DNA from: Kryptolebias marmoratus
Lineage: Eukaryota; Chordata; Actinopteri; Cyprinodontiformes; Rivulidae
Reading direction: 5' to 3'
Assembly (NCBI RefSeq): GCF_001649575.2
Contig: NC_051434.1
Location: 20,653,051 to 20,717,050, forward strand
DNA: 64,000 bases
Position 1 is the first letter of the stretch, and the number at the start of each line of letters is the position of its first letter. The notes below the pieces were generated by a model. The model was not told the DNA's origin and ran no database searches. It worked only from the letters and a program-made list of their open reading frames with translations. This document shows, one piece after another, positions 31,980-43,914 of this stretch. A program made the translations under genes and the position numbers.

Positions 31980-32822
31980 AGTATGTTGTATGTCTGTTTG
32001 TTAACAAAATACCTCATGGACCACTGGACAGATTTGACTGAAACTCTCAGAACCTAATCACTGGACGTACATCTACATCTGACTTTTGGAGTCAGCCCCT
32101 TTCAAGATGGCTGCCACAGTGAAGCAGCCTTAGCAAACACAAACATGGCAATACTTTTACAGACATTGAGCTAAATTTGGTGTGGTAGTAGCGTAGAGTG
32201 ATCCCAATCACATACTTAGAGCACTACACACTCTGTAAATCTTTCATTAAAGTGTCACTATTGGTGTCAACTCTTTTTGTCTGTTAGCAAAACGTCTCAT
32301 ATACTGCTGTACATCCTGCACCAAGGTTGTTATGTTTTCAGTAGTGTTGGTTGGTTGGTTTGTTTGTTTGTCTGATAGCAAGTAGGGTTGAGCCGGGTAC
32401 TCGTTTCAGTCGAGTATGCTTTATCTGGTATGGATAATAGCAAGATTGCGTAAAAACTAATGAACAGATTTTGATAAAATATTCACGAAATGTTGGCATT
32501 GCCACAAACAGCATTTGTTTTGATTTTGGTAGTGACCGGGTATCGATAAGTATTGGACTCTTTTTTTCTTTGTTTTGTTTTTAAATGGCTCTATGGCCTT
32601 GGTGGAGGTTTGTGCTCTCCAAGTTCTCCTAGAATGAGTGTGAGATCTGGCAAGATTGCATGAGATCACGCATCACATTATTTACATGGGTTGACTGGAA
32701 TGGCTGTATTCTCATCCCTTATCAACATGATAAAGACTTGTGGCACATTTAACTTATGTTTGAAACTCCGGCCCGACAGCCGGTAAGCATGCATTCCTTC
32801 GAGGAGTGCTGGGACTTTAATT
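31980..32822 (+). repeat. Rpt-A copy 7 with internal insertion
   Basis: A full unit at 31990-32240 (CAAAATACCTCATGGACCACTGG, AAGATGGCTGCCACAG) and the start of a second at 32280 (GTCTGTTAGCAAAACGTCTC). Then unrelated sequence at about 32390-32740, including GGGTTGAGCCGGGTACTCG (a hAT-like terminus type). The tail palindrome GCATTCCTTCGAGGAGTGC lies at 32791-32809, followed by ACTTTAATT. Confidence 0.7.
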
Positions 32823-34630
32823 ACACCAGCGAGTCTAATTCAACGCTCACAATAAGAGGCCGCAATGCTTCAAGTCTGAGGGGCTGACCGAAACCTTTTT
32901 TCTGTCCTCCAAATACGATTTCTGCGGAGCATGAAACGCTTCTGCCCTTTGGCTGCTGTTGGCAGGATTTCTGTAATGCTCCCAGCCGGCTCTCGGACAC
33001 GGGTGGTGGTGGTGCAGTCGACCACACTAAGCAGCAGATGTTTGCAGCCCAACAAGTAGTTCAGATGAAGGAAAAAAAAAAAAGAGAAAAGCAATAACTT
33101 TCGACTTGAAAATGAAACAAGTTATTTTTTCCAGCAGTTTAATAAATTTGTGCTGAGCTGCAGTGTTTTCCAGCCCTTGTTATTAACGCCCTTCATTCTT
33201 CTCTGTGTGTGTGAAGTATTGTTTCGCTGTAACAGAAGGAGAGGAAACGTTTCCAAATGTCATCATTCTTTCATCAGCGGCTGTTAACAGCTTTAGTCTT
33301 CTGTGGTGGGCGGAGTATTAGATGTCCTGCTCACCTTTTGAAAACACAGCTAGAGAGATGGGCTTCGCTCCATGAATCTTTAATGAGCGCAGCGCTGGGA
33401 TGTCTGGAAAGGAACGTTAGGGCCATTTTCTGGGTTTTTGGAGCAGTTTTCCTTTCGTGAAGGAGGTTCTTGTGGTGGTGGTGCAGAGGGCGAACGCTCA
33501 TTTAGCTGCAGAGCCCCCCCTGTTCTGCAGAGCTTCAGTGTGTTTATTTATTTTAATCCCTTCATACTACAGCTGCTTGACTTTATATATATAAAAAACA
33601 ATTATTTACATGATTATTTTTGAGCCATATTGTAATCCTAAAAATTCATAGAGTTTGGAAACGCTGCATTTTTTTTCTTTGATACTGTCCTGTTGAACTT
33701 TTCCTTAAAACAACTGACAAAGTATTTACTCAAATGTAGAATTTTGTTTAAAATAATAAACACAAATAAACAGAATCTATATTGCAGGGCTTTATAAAAG
33801 TTTTTCCTCAAAATTCAATGATTTTTTTTTTTTTTTTTGGAATTTCATGTTTTATGTTACAACAATATTTTTTTCACCTTCAAAGTGTCTCATCAGATGG
33901 TATATTAATAAAATTCCAACAATCAAACAGAAAAAAACACAAAAATTCAAATTTGAACAAGTAATTATTACCATAAATGTAATATAAAACCATTGTGTAA
34001 TAGCTCCTTTTTGACTCACGGATGAAGAAGACAGTGGTGATGATGCTGCAGTTTGGTGATTCTGTTGTTTTGTTAATAAGTTTTTCTTTTTTTGGCTTCT
34101 AAGGTCAGTTTCTGAATATCTGCAATGGATCCCTTCTGCCCCTTCATCCCCCCGCAGTGGGGCAGGTGGTGTTACAGCTCATTAAGGAGGCTTGACAAGA
34201 AGAGATCACGCTGAAAAAGCAAAACAAAATATTGCTCTTATTAATCTTTTCTGGTTGATTATTTGGTTTTGTTTACCATGACCTGTTCTGTGTTCTGTAA
34301 AAAAAAGCAAACCAAAAAAAAAAAAAAAAAAATAGAACAAAGACACTGATTTTGGATCCCTTTGGTTTGAAACAAAGCAGTTACTTAAAACGTTTGATAA
34401 GAAATAAACCATATCTGTGCAGCCAGCTCTGGGGCTGACTTTAGGAGCTTCAGGCAGATTTGTCACGCTGAGTCGGACAAGTGAATAAAATCAAATATGA
34501 TGCCCTTATTTTCACAGGACAAGATCTTTTTCAAAGCTGCAACCAGCAGGAAAAAATGTCCTCAAACAACTTCCTTTCTCGATGAGTTGTCGTGTGCAGA
34601 GAAGGGAGGTAGAGAGGAGAAAAAGTGTCA
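32823..34630. other. Unassigned intronic sequence
   Basis: No gene or element recognised. Poly-T at 33822-33838 and poly-A at 34313-34331. Confidence 0.5.
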
Positions 34631-34638
34631 CCACAGAC

Positions 34639-35588
34639 TAGTGCTGGGCAATATGGAAAAAATCCTATATCACGATATGGATAATTTTATATCACAATAA
34701 CGATATTTATCACGATATACCCCAATTACGTACGTTGTCAGTTATTCTCTGAAAAATATGAAAAAAATAATCTCATTTCTTACTTTTTTCAAGTTTTATT
34801 TCGAAGTGACATTTAACTGAACTTTCACAAAAGATCTGCTGCATTTTAGTGCAGCAATATATATATATATACCTGTTACAACGTAACAGTATCAAATGAC
34901 AACAGACTATTATCTTCGGCCGGCTATAGTTTCACTTTTCGCAACTTTCCCGGCTCTTTTACAACTTGTTTGACCTCGCACTTTTTGGATTGTTAAATAT
35001 TCTTTTTCGTGTTTCTTCTTTAAGTGATAGAAGAGGTTTGTTGTGTTGGCGTCAGATGAGAAAACAGTCTAATAGCAGAGTTAGCATTAGCATTAGCAGA
35101 GTTAGCATATTACCTTTTTTTGCTCCATGTCGGACTTCTTGAACCAAACCACAGACGTCCCCCTTGTTTTGGTAAAAGTCTTTCTTCTTGGGCTGCCTGC
35201 TAGCTGTCTGTACTTGTTGCGACCCTGAGTTTGATACTTCATGCGTCTCCATCTTTCAGCACTTATGTTGAAAACACCGCGCCGCACAGAAAGCTGCTGC
35301 CGTAAAGCATGTCGCAAACCCACACATAAAGCAGCATCATGTCGCAAACGGAGGTTCTTCGCAAAATAGTTATTTTTTCTTCTTATTTATCACTTATATA
35401 AACTGAATGTATGCAAAGTGACAACACTAATACATTCGTCGTAGCCTATGTTGTGAAATATTTACATGAATCATTGATACAATTATGATAGAAACGATAG
35501 AGACGATAGAGACGATAGAATAAAATATATCACAATAGACAGTTTTCTATCGTCCCCACGATATGTATCGTTATATCGCCCAGCACTA
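34639..35588 (-). mobile_element. hAT-type deletion derivative with 8-bp target duplication
   Basis: Termini are TAGTGCTGGGCAATAT (left) and ATATCGCCCAGCACTA (right), inverted repeats of about 16 bp with one mismatch. They are flanked by perfect CCACAGAC copies at 34631-34638 and 35589-35596. An 8-bp duplication and this terminus type indicate the hAT superfamily. Subterminal regions are rich in CGATAT/ATATCG repeats. Only a piece of the transposase (BED finger) remains, so it must be mobilised by a relative. Confidence 0.85.
35102..35190 (-). pseudogene. hAT transposase BED-finger remnant
   Basis: Minus-strand frame ends TKTRGTSVVWFKKSD, then MEQKKVIC. This has the SVVW…F…SD…K..C layout of a hAT/ZBED N-terminal BED zinc finger (usual wording SxVWKyFgF…D…KaxCkxC). 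The second half of the finger and the whole catalytic domain are missing. Confidence 0.6.
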
Positions 35589-35596
35589 CCACAGAC

Positions 35597-36905
35597 TATC
35601 ATTGTCAGTTTAGTTAGAAATCCCTGCCGGCTCTGGCTTCATTGTTTTGGACAAAACCATAATCTAACAGTGAATAAATGTAAGTAAGCACTGATCGAGA
35701 AAATGGGAGTTTAAATATATTAGGCCTGTCCATCTACGGTGTCTGATGATGTTGTGGTTCATACCAGAGACCATATTTCATATTTAGGCTCATTAAAAAG
35801 TCATTTTAAACAACACAGGAGTGCCGTTTTTGACTTTTTTAATGTTGCAGCTGTCTCTGATTCATGTTTAATTATTTTTCTTCCTCAAAACAAATAATTC
35901 TCATAAAATTTTTTCTAACTGCATTTTGTCATTTTTTAAGATGATAGAATTATTTTTTTCTGGTTTTAATTTGAAAATGTGTACAAATAAATCACAGATC
36001 TTTGCTAATTAAAAAACAAAACAACAACAACAACAAAGTTTGCTGCTGCAAATGAAAGTGGACCCGATCAGGGTTTGGGTTTACATTTGAATTGTGTAGT
36101 CATTTATGAAGGAAAGTTAAACTAGCTAATATAGAGCATAAAATGTCACTTGAAAACAGAAAAACAAAAAAAAAACAAACAAAAAAAAAACACGAAAGAT
36201 GGGCTGCAATTGGCAATGGTTGATTTATTCGTCTTATTGCCCAACACTATAGGCTGTTGCATTCTTAAAAAGCCACTGAAGATGTCACCCAGACTGTTCA
36301 ACAACCAACAATATTCTGGACGATTGTTAATGTTGTAGCAAGGTCATCATCCAGTGTAAAGCAGGCTTTAACAAGCTGATAATAAAACCTGTAGTTTTAC
36401 TGTTTTATCTTCTTTTGTATTTAGCTTTTTCTCTCCTATGACCAAGAAAATCACTGAATATATCACTGAGTATAGCAGAATGTTTAGTCCAATTAGCCAT
36501 TTGTGTATTTCTAAACATCCTGAATGATGTATTTGCGTTGATTCATGCATTCTGAGGACCAGATGCAGCTCGTGTTCTGTTTTTCTTACTGTGTGTCTGT
36601 ACTGTTCCGGTTGTTCATTAAATCTTATAGCAGAACCATAAACATAGTCAACAAGCCCGGTTGAGGCCCCCACCCTTCCCTACCCGGTAATGAAATGTGA
36701 AAATTCGCCTGCTACTGCTGGTTTTAAACGATCACTCATGGCTCCTTCTCCATAACATTTGGCAGCTCTTCTTGTTAAAGTTTGACCTCAAATTTGTTCT
36801 ACGAGAGGCTTGTTAAAGCCTGACCTGGAAGAGGATCTGTTCTCTGCTTGTTAGATTTCTGTCACTTTGCCATCATTAGTCTGTGGAAAATATATATGAT
36901 TTATC

Positions 36906-36908
<3 letters not shown>
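35597..36908. other. Unassigned intronic sequence
   Basis: No gene or element recognised. A-rich tracts (CAACAACAACAACAA at about 36025; poly-A runs at 36165-36190). Confidence 0.5.

Positions 36909-36991
<83 letters not shown>
36909..36991. repeat. Compound (AC)n(AT)n microsatellite
   Basis: About 22 AC units followed by about 19 AT units, uninterrupted. Confidence 0.95.
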
Positions 36992-36994
<3 letters not shown>

Positions 36995-38059
36995 ACAGCT
37001 AAACAAAGGCTGTGAAGAGTGTGAGGCTCCAACTGATGCTACAGACGAGAAGCTTATTTCTATAAATCTTTAGTTAACAAGCTCAACTGGAGGTTTATTT
37101 GGGGCTTACGGCAAAAAACAAAATGTTGTTTAAAATAGAACACAACATAAACATGAAGAAAATTAAATACACAAGAACTCAGAACTGCCTCCATGTTCCA
37201 AAACTCAAATAATGAGAAATTTGAATTTTATGACAGCAATTTCAATTACAATTGACAGTAATTACAATTTAAAAGACTGAATAGAAATTGTAATTACAGC
37301 ACAAGAAATACCTGAGTGGAGGCTAAAAAAATAACTTGAAGCAATTCAACAAACGTGAAAATGAATATTCTTAAGAAGATAAATGTTCTTGACAAAGCCA
37401 ATAGCCAAAGATGCTTCTGCTGTCATACCAGAAGTTGCTTTTGCTGTCATACTTGAAGTTGCTTTAGCTATTGCACCAGAAGTTGATACCATATTCATTT
37501 CTACAGGAGTGTGCGTTCACCCTTAGTTTCGTGCTGTGTCTTGTGCTTGGTCTCCATGAATGCCTCAATGTGTATGAGGGAGCTAACGATTCCAGCATAC
37601 AGGAAAAAAAGTTCAGTTCAAATATTTTTTATTTCATTACTTCTGTTTGTTTTAATAATGATCTATAGAACAAATACAGAAGATATTGAGTTATTCAACT
37701 CAAACTTAAAAAGAATAAAATAAAGAAAATACATGGTAAATAAAATATAAATAAGTCAATAAAAGTGTGTTCTACATTAAATAATTCCTGAAACAGCAGG
37801 ACAGAGAGCAAATGTAACTGAAGCTGCATGAAGTTAATTTGTTTAACTTTATTTAATTTGTTAGGGAGTGTTTATAGCGTGATGATGGTTCATGTGGTTA
37901 AAATCTTTTAAATAAACTGATCCCATTTAAATCATCAGTGAGTATGTGAGGTGGATGGCTTTATAGTTCTTGTTAAATCATAAAAAAATCAGAGACTTAG
38001 CAATGGAATCTATGTTTATCAGAGTCCATTATACATCAAACATCAAAGAATTTTAATTT
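36992..38059. other. Unassigned AT-rich sequence
   Basis: No gene or element recognised. A small internal direct repeat (GTTGCTTTTGCTGTCATAC and relatives) lies at about 37410-37480. Confidence 0.5.
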
Positions 38060-38905
38060 TTTTATTTGGTTATTGCCGCCACCAAAGGCAAAAGAGATTC
38101 ATGTTTTTGCCCATGTCTGTGTTTGTTTGCCTGTAGTGTTAGCAGAATGTCTCATGAACCAGTGGATGGATTATACACAAACTTTCAGAACATAATCATT
38201 AGATTTACATCAACAACTGATTACCTTTTGGAGTCAATACCAAATACAAATGGCTATCACAGCTAATCAACCTTAGCATTTGCAAAAGCAGCTATACCCC
38301 AATGCATTTTACAGATCATCATCAGTCCCTTAGAGCGCAGAACAAACATCATTCACCAGCCCTTTTTTACGGGTCCCTTCAGCTTTTTCTTAGAGAATCA
38401 GATTTGACAGATTTGTCTCAGCCCTTACTATGGGAGCAAACCATTTTAGTTTGTTCCACCTGATCTGCGTTAGGAAGCAGTCAAGATCTCCAATGAGGAC
38501 ATGGGCTCTATGGCGGACGTTAGCATTTGTGGTGTTGGAGGACCAGTGGACCTGAAGCAGGTGGCAGTAGCAGGTCATTTCAGAAGCGCATATTCTTTTT
38601 TCTATGTCAGCCTTCAGAGTCCAGGTTTCTGCAGCATAGAAGAATGACATATTTAATATCATAGAGTATATATATTATTTATGAGAGTTAATCCCCACAT
38701 ATATTTGGAGTACTAACAGATCATGCAATATATTGCAGTGTTGCATGAGAATGCAGCTAATGTATTTTTTTCAAGGTTTGACCAAAACAGCTATAACTGT
38801 CATTTCTTATTTAACATTACAGTAAGTTGAAATTTGTTTAAAACTCTGGCATGAAAAGTGGCAGACATCATGCATTTTTAAAAGGAATGGTAGGCCTTTA
38901 ATTTT
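38060..38905 (+). repeat. Rpt-A copy 8, split by an RTE-like LINE fragment
   Basis: The head GCCGCCACCAAAGGCAAAAG (38075) is shared with copy 11. Then come GTTAGCAGAATGTCTCATGA, CCAGTGGATGGATT and ACAACTGATTACCTTTTGGA; the AAGATGG motif is decayed. The unit breaks at ACAGAT (38316) and resumes at about 38687 (TTAATCCCCACATA…GAGTACTAACAGATCATGCA). The tail has GCATTTTTAAAAGGAATGG and TAGGCCTTTAATT. Confidence 0.75.
38317..38686 (-). pseudogene. RTE-like LINE fragment, RT C-terminus
   Basis: Minus-strand frame 38662-38390 reads FFYAAETWTLKADIEKRI, EMTCYCHLLQVHW, VRHRAHVLIGDLDCFLTQIR and NKLKWFAPIVRA. This is the C-terminal end of an endonuclease/reverse-transcriptase LINE (usual wording YGCETWTL…E..CYRRLL…KLRWFGHV.R). 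The 3' end on the minus strand is a short GATGATGAT tail at 38317, typical of RTE elements. The insertion sits inside Rpt-A. Confidence 0.7.
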
Positions 38906-38974
38906 GGTCACTTTGTAGAGTTAACTGAAATTAAAAGATATTCTAAGCTGTGGGTAAATAATTTGTAATTTATG

Positions 38975-39014
38975 ATGTGTGTGTGTGTGTGTAGGTGTGT
39001 GTGTGTGTGTGTGT
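38975..39014. repeat. (GT)n microsatellite
   Basis: About 19 GT units with one AGG interruption. Confidence 0.9.
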
Positions 39015-39885
39015 TTGTTACAGAAGTGTTTTTCAATCAGATCTCTGTTCAGCAGCCGTTCAACTCCTTCATTGCTGATTGGATCAGAACTATCACAGCT
39101 CACTTCTTCTGTCGCATTTAATGCTTCTCTGCCAGCGATGACAGTAATTACAGCGAGCGTGCCGTCCACACACTGGACCCCCCAGGAGGTGGAGTGTCGA
39201 TGGGAGGCTGCGAGAGGTGAATGGATAGAAATCAACTTTATAGATCTGTGGTTCATGTTTGCTCCACCCCTCCTCTGAGAGATTGGGGGGGTTTTAATTG
39301 CTGTCTGACCGGTGCTGGTACTGTGTGAAGATGTGCAACGCTGATACGAGAGGCAGTGATGGAGGGGAGGGCTGGTTTTCTTTCTCTGTGGTTGTTGTAT
39401 TGACAGCTCCTCATCCTGGAGGAGCTGATAAGAATGCAGGGAGACACGAGGAGGAGTGGATTGGGTTTCAGGTCCAGGAACTGAAGCTTTTTTATTTATT
39501 TATTTTTTTTTCATCCAGGAGTTCAGATATGACTGCAGTGACATCATATCTGATGTTTGAAGGGCACAGAGTTGCCAAAATATCACAGAAGCTAACAGTA
39601 TTACTGCGAGCCGTCTGGTCAGAGAGGAAAAGCCCGAGAGGAGGGGATGGGGGGACATGTTGGACCAGAGATCTGGGGACATAAATGAAACACCTGAACA
39701 CTGGAGGAGCATCATGTTCAGAATCAATGAGGAAGAGTTCATTGATTTACAAACCAAACACAAACAGAAGGAACTGCAGCTTATTATTGGACTAACTGGA
39801 ACTCCGTTCACATGCCTTTAAAAACACTGTTTAGATCTTATTAATCTTCTGCATCACTCTAACACAACAGAGCACTGACTGTGTG
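39015..39885. other. Unassigned, less repetitive sequence
   Basis: No recognisable gene. The part at 39050-39200 is non-repetitive and balanced in composition, so it could be conserved non-coding sequence, but nothing in the sequence proves this. Confidence 0.45.
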
Positions 39886-39887
39886 CT

Positions 39888-40892
39888 GTATATACAGTTG
39901 TTTCACAAAGTAGGACCCCTTCTCTCTTGGCAATTCTTTTAATGTTGCTGATTGATGGTACAATCGTATAAAATGATTTTTTCATTAATCTGTGCTTAGT
40001 GTCTCATAATGACAAATTGTAAACAGAATTTTCTACAATTTTGTAAATTTAATAAAAATAAAAAGACTGAAATACTACCTATACATAAGTATTCAGACTT
40101 GAAACTTAGCTTAGGTACCTTCAGTTTCTCTTGATCACTTATGAGAAGTTTCTGCACCTTGATTGAAATCCAACTGTCGTAAGGTTAAAGAAACTACCTG
40201 CAGAATTCAGAGACAGGATAGTTTCAAGGCACAGATCTGTGGAAGGCTCCAAAACATTTCTGCTGCACTGAAGGTTCCCAATACACAGGCCTCCATCATT
40301 TTAAAATGGAAGAAGTTTGGCCCAACCAGGACTTTTCCTAGTCAACTGGCCAGAATGAGCAGCAGGGACTGGAACTGGGAGATCTGTCAGGGATGATTGA
40401 AAGCTGAATGAAGCAAAGTACAGAGATATCCTCAATAAAACCTGTTCCACAGTCCTCAGAACTTCAAACTGAGCTGAAGATTCACCTTCTAACATGCCAA
40501 TGACCCAAAACGCTCAGAGAAGACACCACAGGAGAGGATTATGGACAACTCTGTGAATTTTCTTAACTTGAATCTTATAAAACATCTTTGGAGAGACCAG
40601 AATTTGGCTCCATCAATAGTCCCCAGCTAACCTGACTGAGCTTGAGAGGATTTACAAAGACGAACGTCAGAAAATCCAACAGTCCAGGTGTACAAGGCTT
40701 GTTGCATCAAACCCAAACAGACTCAAGGCTGGAACTGCTGCCAAAGATACTTCAACTCAGGACAAAGTAAAGGCTCTGAATACTTATGGAAATGTCATAC
40801 TTCAATTTTTTATTTGTATTCAATTTACAAAATTGTATAAAATGCCACTTTTACTTTGTCATTATGGGGTATTGAGTATAGATTCATGCAAA
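39888..40892 (+). mobile_element. Tc1-type element, decayed, with long inverted termini
   Basis: Similar inverted arms of about 120 bp. The left holds ATAATGACAAA, TACAATTTTGTAAATT, AATAAAAAGACTGAA and CATAAGTATTCAGAC (39998-40100). The right mirrors it (GAATACTTATGGAAATG, AATTTACAAAATTGTA, TTGTCATTATGGGGTATTGAG, 40778-40880). Between them are transposase remains. Exact outer ends are uncertain. Confidence 0.75.
40163..40760 (+). pseudogene. Tc1 transposase remnant
   Basis: The 5' part reads ICGRLQNISAALKVPNTQAS, then IILKWKKFGPTRTFP, the Tc1 paired-like helix-turn-helix (usual wording KISKALKVPRSTV..II.KWKKFG). The 3' part shows NLIKHLWRDQN (the DLNPIEHLW region) and KIQQSRCTRLVASNPNR in other frames. 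Much of the catalytic core is deleted and several stops are present. Confidence 0.65.
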
Positions 40893-41512
40893 AATAAATA
40901 AATAAATAAATGACTATCATCAGGCTGCAACATAACAAAACTGCAGCGGTGATACTTTCGGAAGCCAATGCACACAGCTATAGTGAGTTATTTTCTACAC
41001 TGGTAACAATACAACTGATAGATCTTACTGATTTAGTCTTATCCAGCATCTGTAAATATATAGCTGCAGCTGCCTTTTTAAAAGCATCGACTGAAAGATA
41101 CATCATACCAAATACTGATTGAATTATTTACTTTAGACTTGCTAAAATGTAATTTAAAAGAAAAGTTAAAATTTAAAGATTAAGTCCCCACCCCCTCCCA
41201 CTATTCCTTGAGTAAAGTGACATGACGCTCAAGTCTTGGTGTACCACCTCAGACAGTGTTTTAGGTCAGAGAAAGAACAGTAATATATGTGCCAAAGATT
41301 TCACTGTCAGAGGCACATTATGCCCCCGCCCCCTTACACACACACACACACATACACTGAGCTCCACAGGTAGCTCAGTCGGAGATAATCCTGACCCCTG
41401 CTGAGATGAACATTGATCATCCACCCTCCAGTTATAGTCAGAATGAATCCTCGGCTCATTCCATCTCTTTTTTGTTGGTTGGTACTTACGTTTGAATAGT
41501 TGCCAGTAGGCC
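40893..41512. other. Unassigned sequence
   Basis: AATA repeats at the start and an (AC)n run at 41336-41353. GGTAGCTCAGTCGG at 41370 resembles a tRNA A box, but no B box follows. Confidence 0.5.
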
Positions 41513-41610
41513 TGTCATGATAAACAATAAATCAGTTAATCGCATGATAAATTAAAATGAGGTCGATAACGTTAATTATCAGCGTTATCGTTTCTTCGTG
41601 TCTCTCTCTC
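41513..41610 (+). mobile_element. hAT-like terminal fragment (tentative)
   Basis: GGCCTGTCATGATAAACAAT with following TCGATAACG…CAGCGTTATCG resembles the left end of fish hAT MITEs starting CAGGCCTGTCACGATA. No right end or duplication found. Confidence 0.3.
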
Positions 41611-41734
41611 TCTTACTACTGAAGACACTGGATGACAAAAGGCTCAGCTCCGGTGCTATTCACTGACCCCTTCCTTTCTCATTTCCTTAGCATAAGGGGG
41701 ACGTGAGCTATCGCGTCAGGTAAGCTCCTGTTAT

Positions 41735-42190
41735 TTGTTTTTAAATGCTTGAACAACCTTTCCCCACCGTATCTATCTGAGTTTCTTCTGCCTTACTGCC
41801 CGCCCCGATCCCTAAGATCAGCTGATCAATTACTGCTGACAGTCCCCAAAACTAGGCTGAAGGTCAGAGGTGACAGAGCATTTGCTGTTGCTGCTCCCAA
41901 GCTCTAGAACAATTTACCCTTGAGTGTCAGACAGGCCTCCTCTCTTCCTGTTTTTAAATCTCTTTTAAAAACACACTTTTATTCTTTGGCTTTTAACACA
42001 CCGTGATTTTTGTTTTGTATGGCACCTTAAAACCCACCTGCCATGAACCTGTATGTGTATGTCTTTGTATGTTTTTTGGGTTTTTCTTTCTTACTGCTTT
42101 AATCTATTGTACAGCACTTTGGTTACCCCTGTGTTTTTTTTTAATGAGCTATAGTAATAAAGTTGATTGATTGATTGATTGATTGATTGA
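41735..42190 (+). pseudogene. L2-type LINE 3' end
   Basis: Plus-strand translation gives VFKCLNNLSPPYLSEFLLP, LLLTVPKTRLKVRGDRAFAV, AAPKL-stop-NNLPLSV and FKSLLKTHFYSLAF. This is the RT C-terminus of L2-clade LINEs with a TAG in place of the conserved Trp. The 3' UTR has TACAGCACTTTGG and ends in a (TTGA)n tail at 42163-42190, typical for this clade. It is a different subfamily from the minus-strand LINEs at 3625 and 54328, whose tail is a CAGTT repeat. Confidence 0.85.
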
Positions 42191-42689
42191 GTTACTCATC
42201 AGATATTTCCTATACAATATTTTTAAAGTTACCCCAAGCTTAGTGACAAACCCACCTCAGTTTGAATTCTGACTGCCGTTAACCATTTCCTCTCTCACCA
42301 CTGAAGTAGAACCGTACTGTTCTGGTCCACCTGCTGTTCTCTCCATAGAACACAAATAACCCCCCGGCAATCGAATGAGTCTGCCTCATTATCATATTTA
42401 TTTAAAGTACCGTATGACCCATTTCATGGTTCCTATTGTCATGATTGAGTAGTTTTGCATTTGAGGGTGGTCTCCAGAGATGCTGCTGTGCATAATGGGG
42501 AACGTTCCTATTAAGCATAATATCAGGCCCGTCCTTGTCATTAAAAGAAAACGAGCAGCACTTCTTTTGTTTCTAACTAAGAATAGTTTTAGATTACAAT
42601 TACTGTGTTATTATATGCAGAAAAAGCAGGCGATCTTCCTGTGGAGGGAATATTTGAAACTCAACTCAGGCGATCAATGGTCTGTCATG
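42191..42689. other. Unassigned sequence
   Basis: No element recognised. Confidence 0.5.
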
Positions 42690-43290
42690 TAAGCAATACG
42701 AGATGAATTACTGAATATAATTTCCAGGCCCTGGTGATATAGAGTCATGTTAGTTGGAAGGAACGGCCTGCGGCGCTGCCCTTTGTAATGTGACCACTCT
42801 AATGGACCACATCTGATGAACAGCCATGATTGCACCAATTATACTCCAAGAAATCTGTCTGATTACCAGGTATTAACGTCAGAAGGAGCCTTAATGGTGG
42901 AATCTGTCACTTCACGTTGGCCACCGGTCTATGGCTGGTTCTGGAGGATTAATAGTTGGCTGCCTGTCCGTCTCTGACCTGAGTTATCGAATGCTTTCTC
43001 TTGGATATGTTTCTCAGGACTTGGCTGCGTCTGGCCAGTATTGATCCACAGCTTGCAAATTTATGGTTATGTTCCTTGAATTTGCACAGTGGCAGAACCA
43101 TTATTGTCTTTGCTGGCATCAGTCATTGACATCCTGCAGATGTAGCCGGGCCAGTGGGTCTCAGCTGTATCCCCCCCGTCCCAACGGGGATCAGTCGTCT
43201 CCTTCTGTGACAACTTGAATGTCATTGCTGTTACTTTATACGTCTAATTGAACATGACCTTCTCAATGCTTCGCATTAAGGAAAAAAAAA
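42690..43290. other. Candidate conserved non-coding block in intron 1
   Basis: About 600 bp without repeats, homopolymers or element remnants, in contrast to everything around it. No open frame or splice-bounded exon is seen. Composition is balanced, with several TAAT/ATTA cores (TTAATGG, ATTAATAG, CTAATTG). I read it as a possible enhancer-type conserved element only because of its non-repetitive texture inside a repeat-filled intron. Confidence 0.3.
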
Positions 43291-43566
43291 TATTGATAAG
43301 CTGTGCTCTCTAGTGCTTTAAATACTGCACATGCTGATATGATATGACTGCTGTTTTCATTACTAACAATTCAGCCAATTCATCTTGTTATTGTTCAGAA
43401 AGTTGGGCTCTTGAGTTTGGGCCATGCCATCCCTACAGATCCCTTTAAGTATAAAAGCTGCAGCGTTTTACTTTAAAACCCAGTTTAACCCTTCAGCCCA
43501 GTTCTGCCAAACTCTAGGTTTGGTGAAGGTGAAGGTGGACATTAATTGCTCATATCTGTGTGTGTG

Positions 43567-43829
43567 TTCATGTTCATGTGTTCAGTTTTTTGGCGCACCT
43601 GTCTTGAATGTTCTAATTACCTGTGTTTGTATTTAAGCGCCCCGCTTTTTTAGTTGGGCGTTGGGTCCTAGTCGTTTGCACACAATCGGTTCCTTTATGA
43701 CCTAGTTTTGTATTTTTGTGCTGGAAATATTTCAAGCCACGTCCCAGGTTTTTTTTTGTCTTTGTAATAAAGAGATTTTTCGGATTTAACCTGCTGCACT
43801 CTGGTCCTCCTTCCACCGGAAACATGACA
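43567..43829 (+). mobile_element. Solo LTR, short
   Basis: About 260 bp ending GAAACATGACA. It contains GTATTTAAGCGCC (promoter-like, about 43629) and AATAAAGAG (polyadenylation, about 43767) in the right order and spacing for an LTR. The 5' edge at TGTTCATG is approximate. Confidence 0.5.
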
Positions 43830-43914
43830 GTACCTAAGAATCATTCATAACACTTATCCCAAGTACTAGCCATTGTGTAAAACTTTTGATTAAAACCTTA
43901 CCATTACAGTTACA

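Noticed and set aside
36909..36991. Regularly spaced short repeats considered as a CRISPR-like array
   Set aside because: Simple dinucleotide microsatellite in a vertebrate genome; no spacers.
41363..41400. GGTAGCTCAGTCGG tRNA A-box-like sequence
   Set aside because: No anticodon arm or B box follows within tRNA distance.
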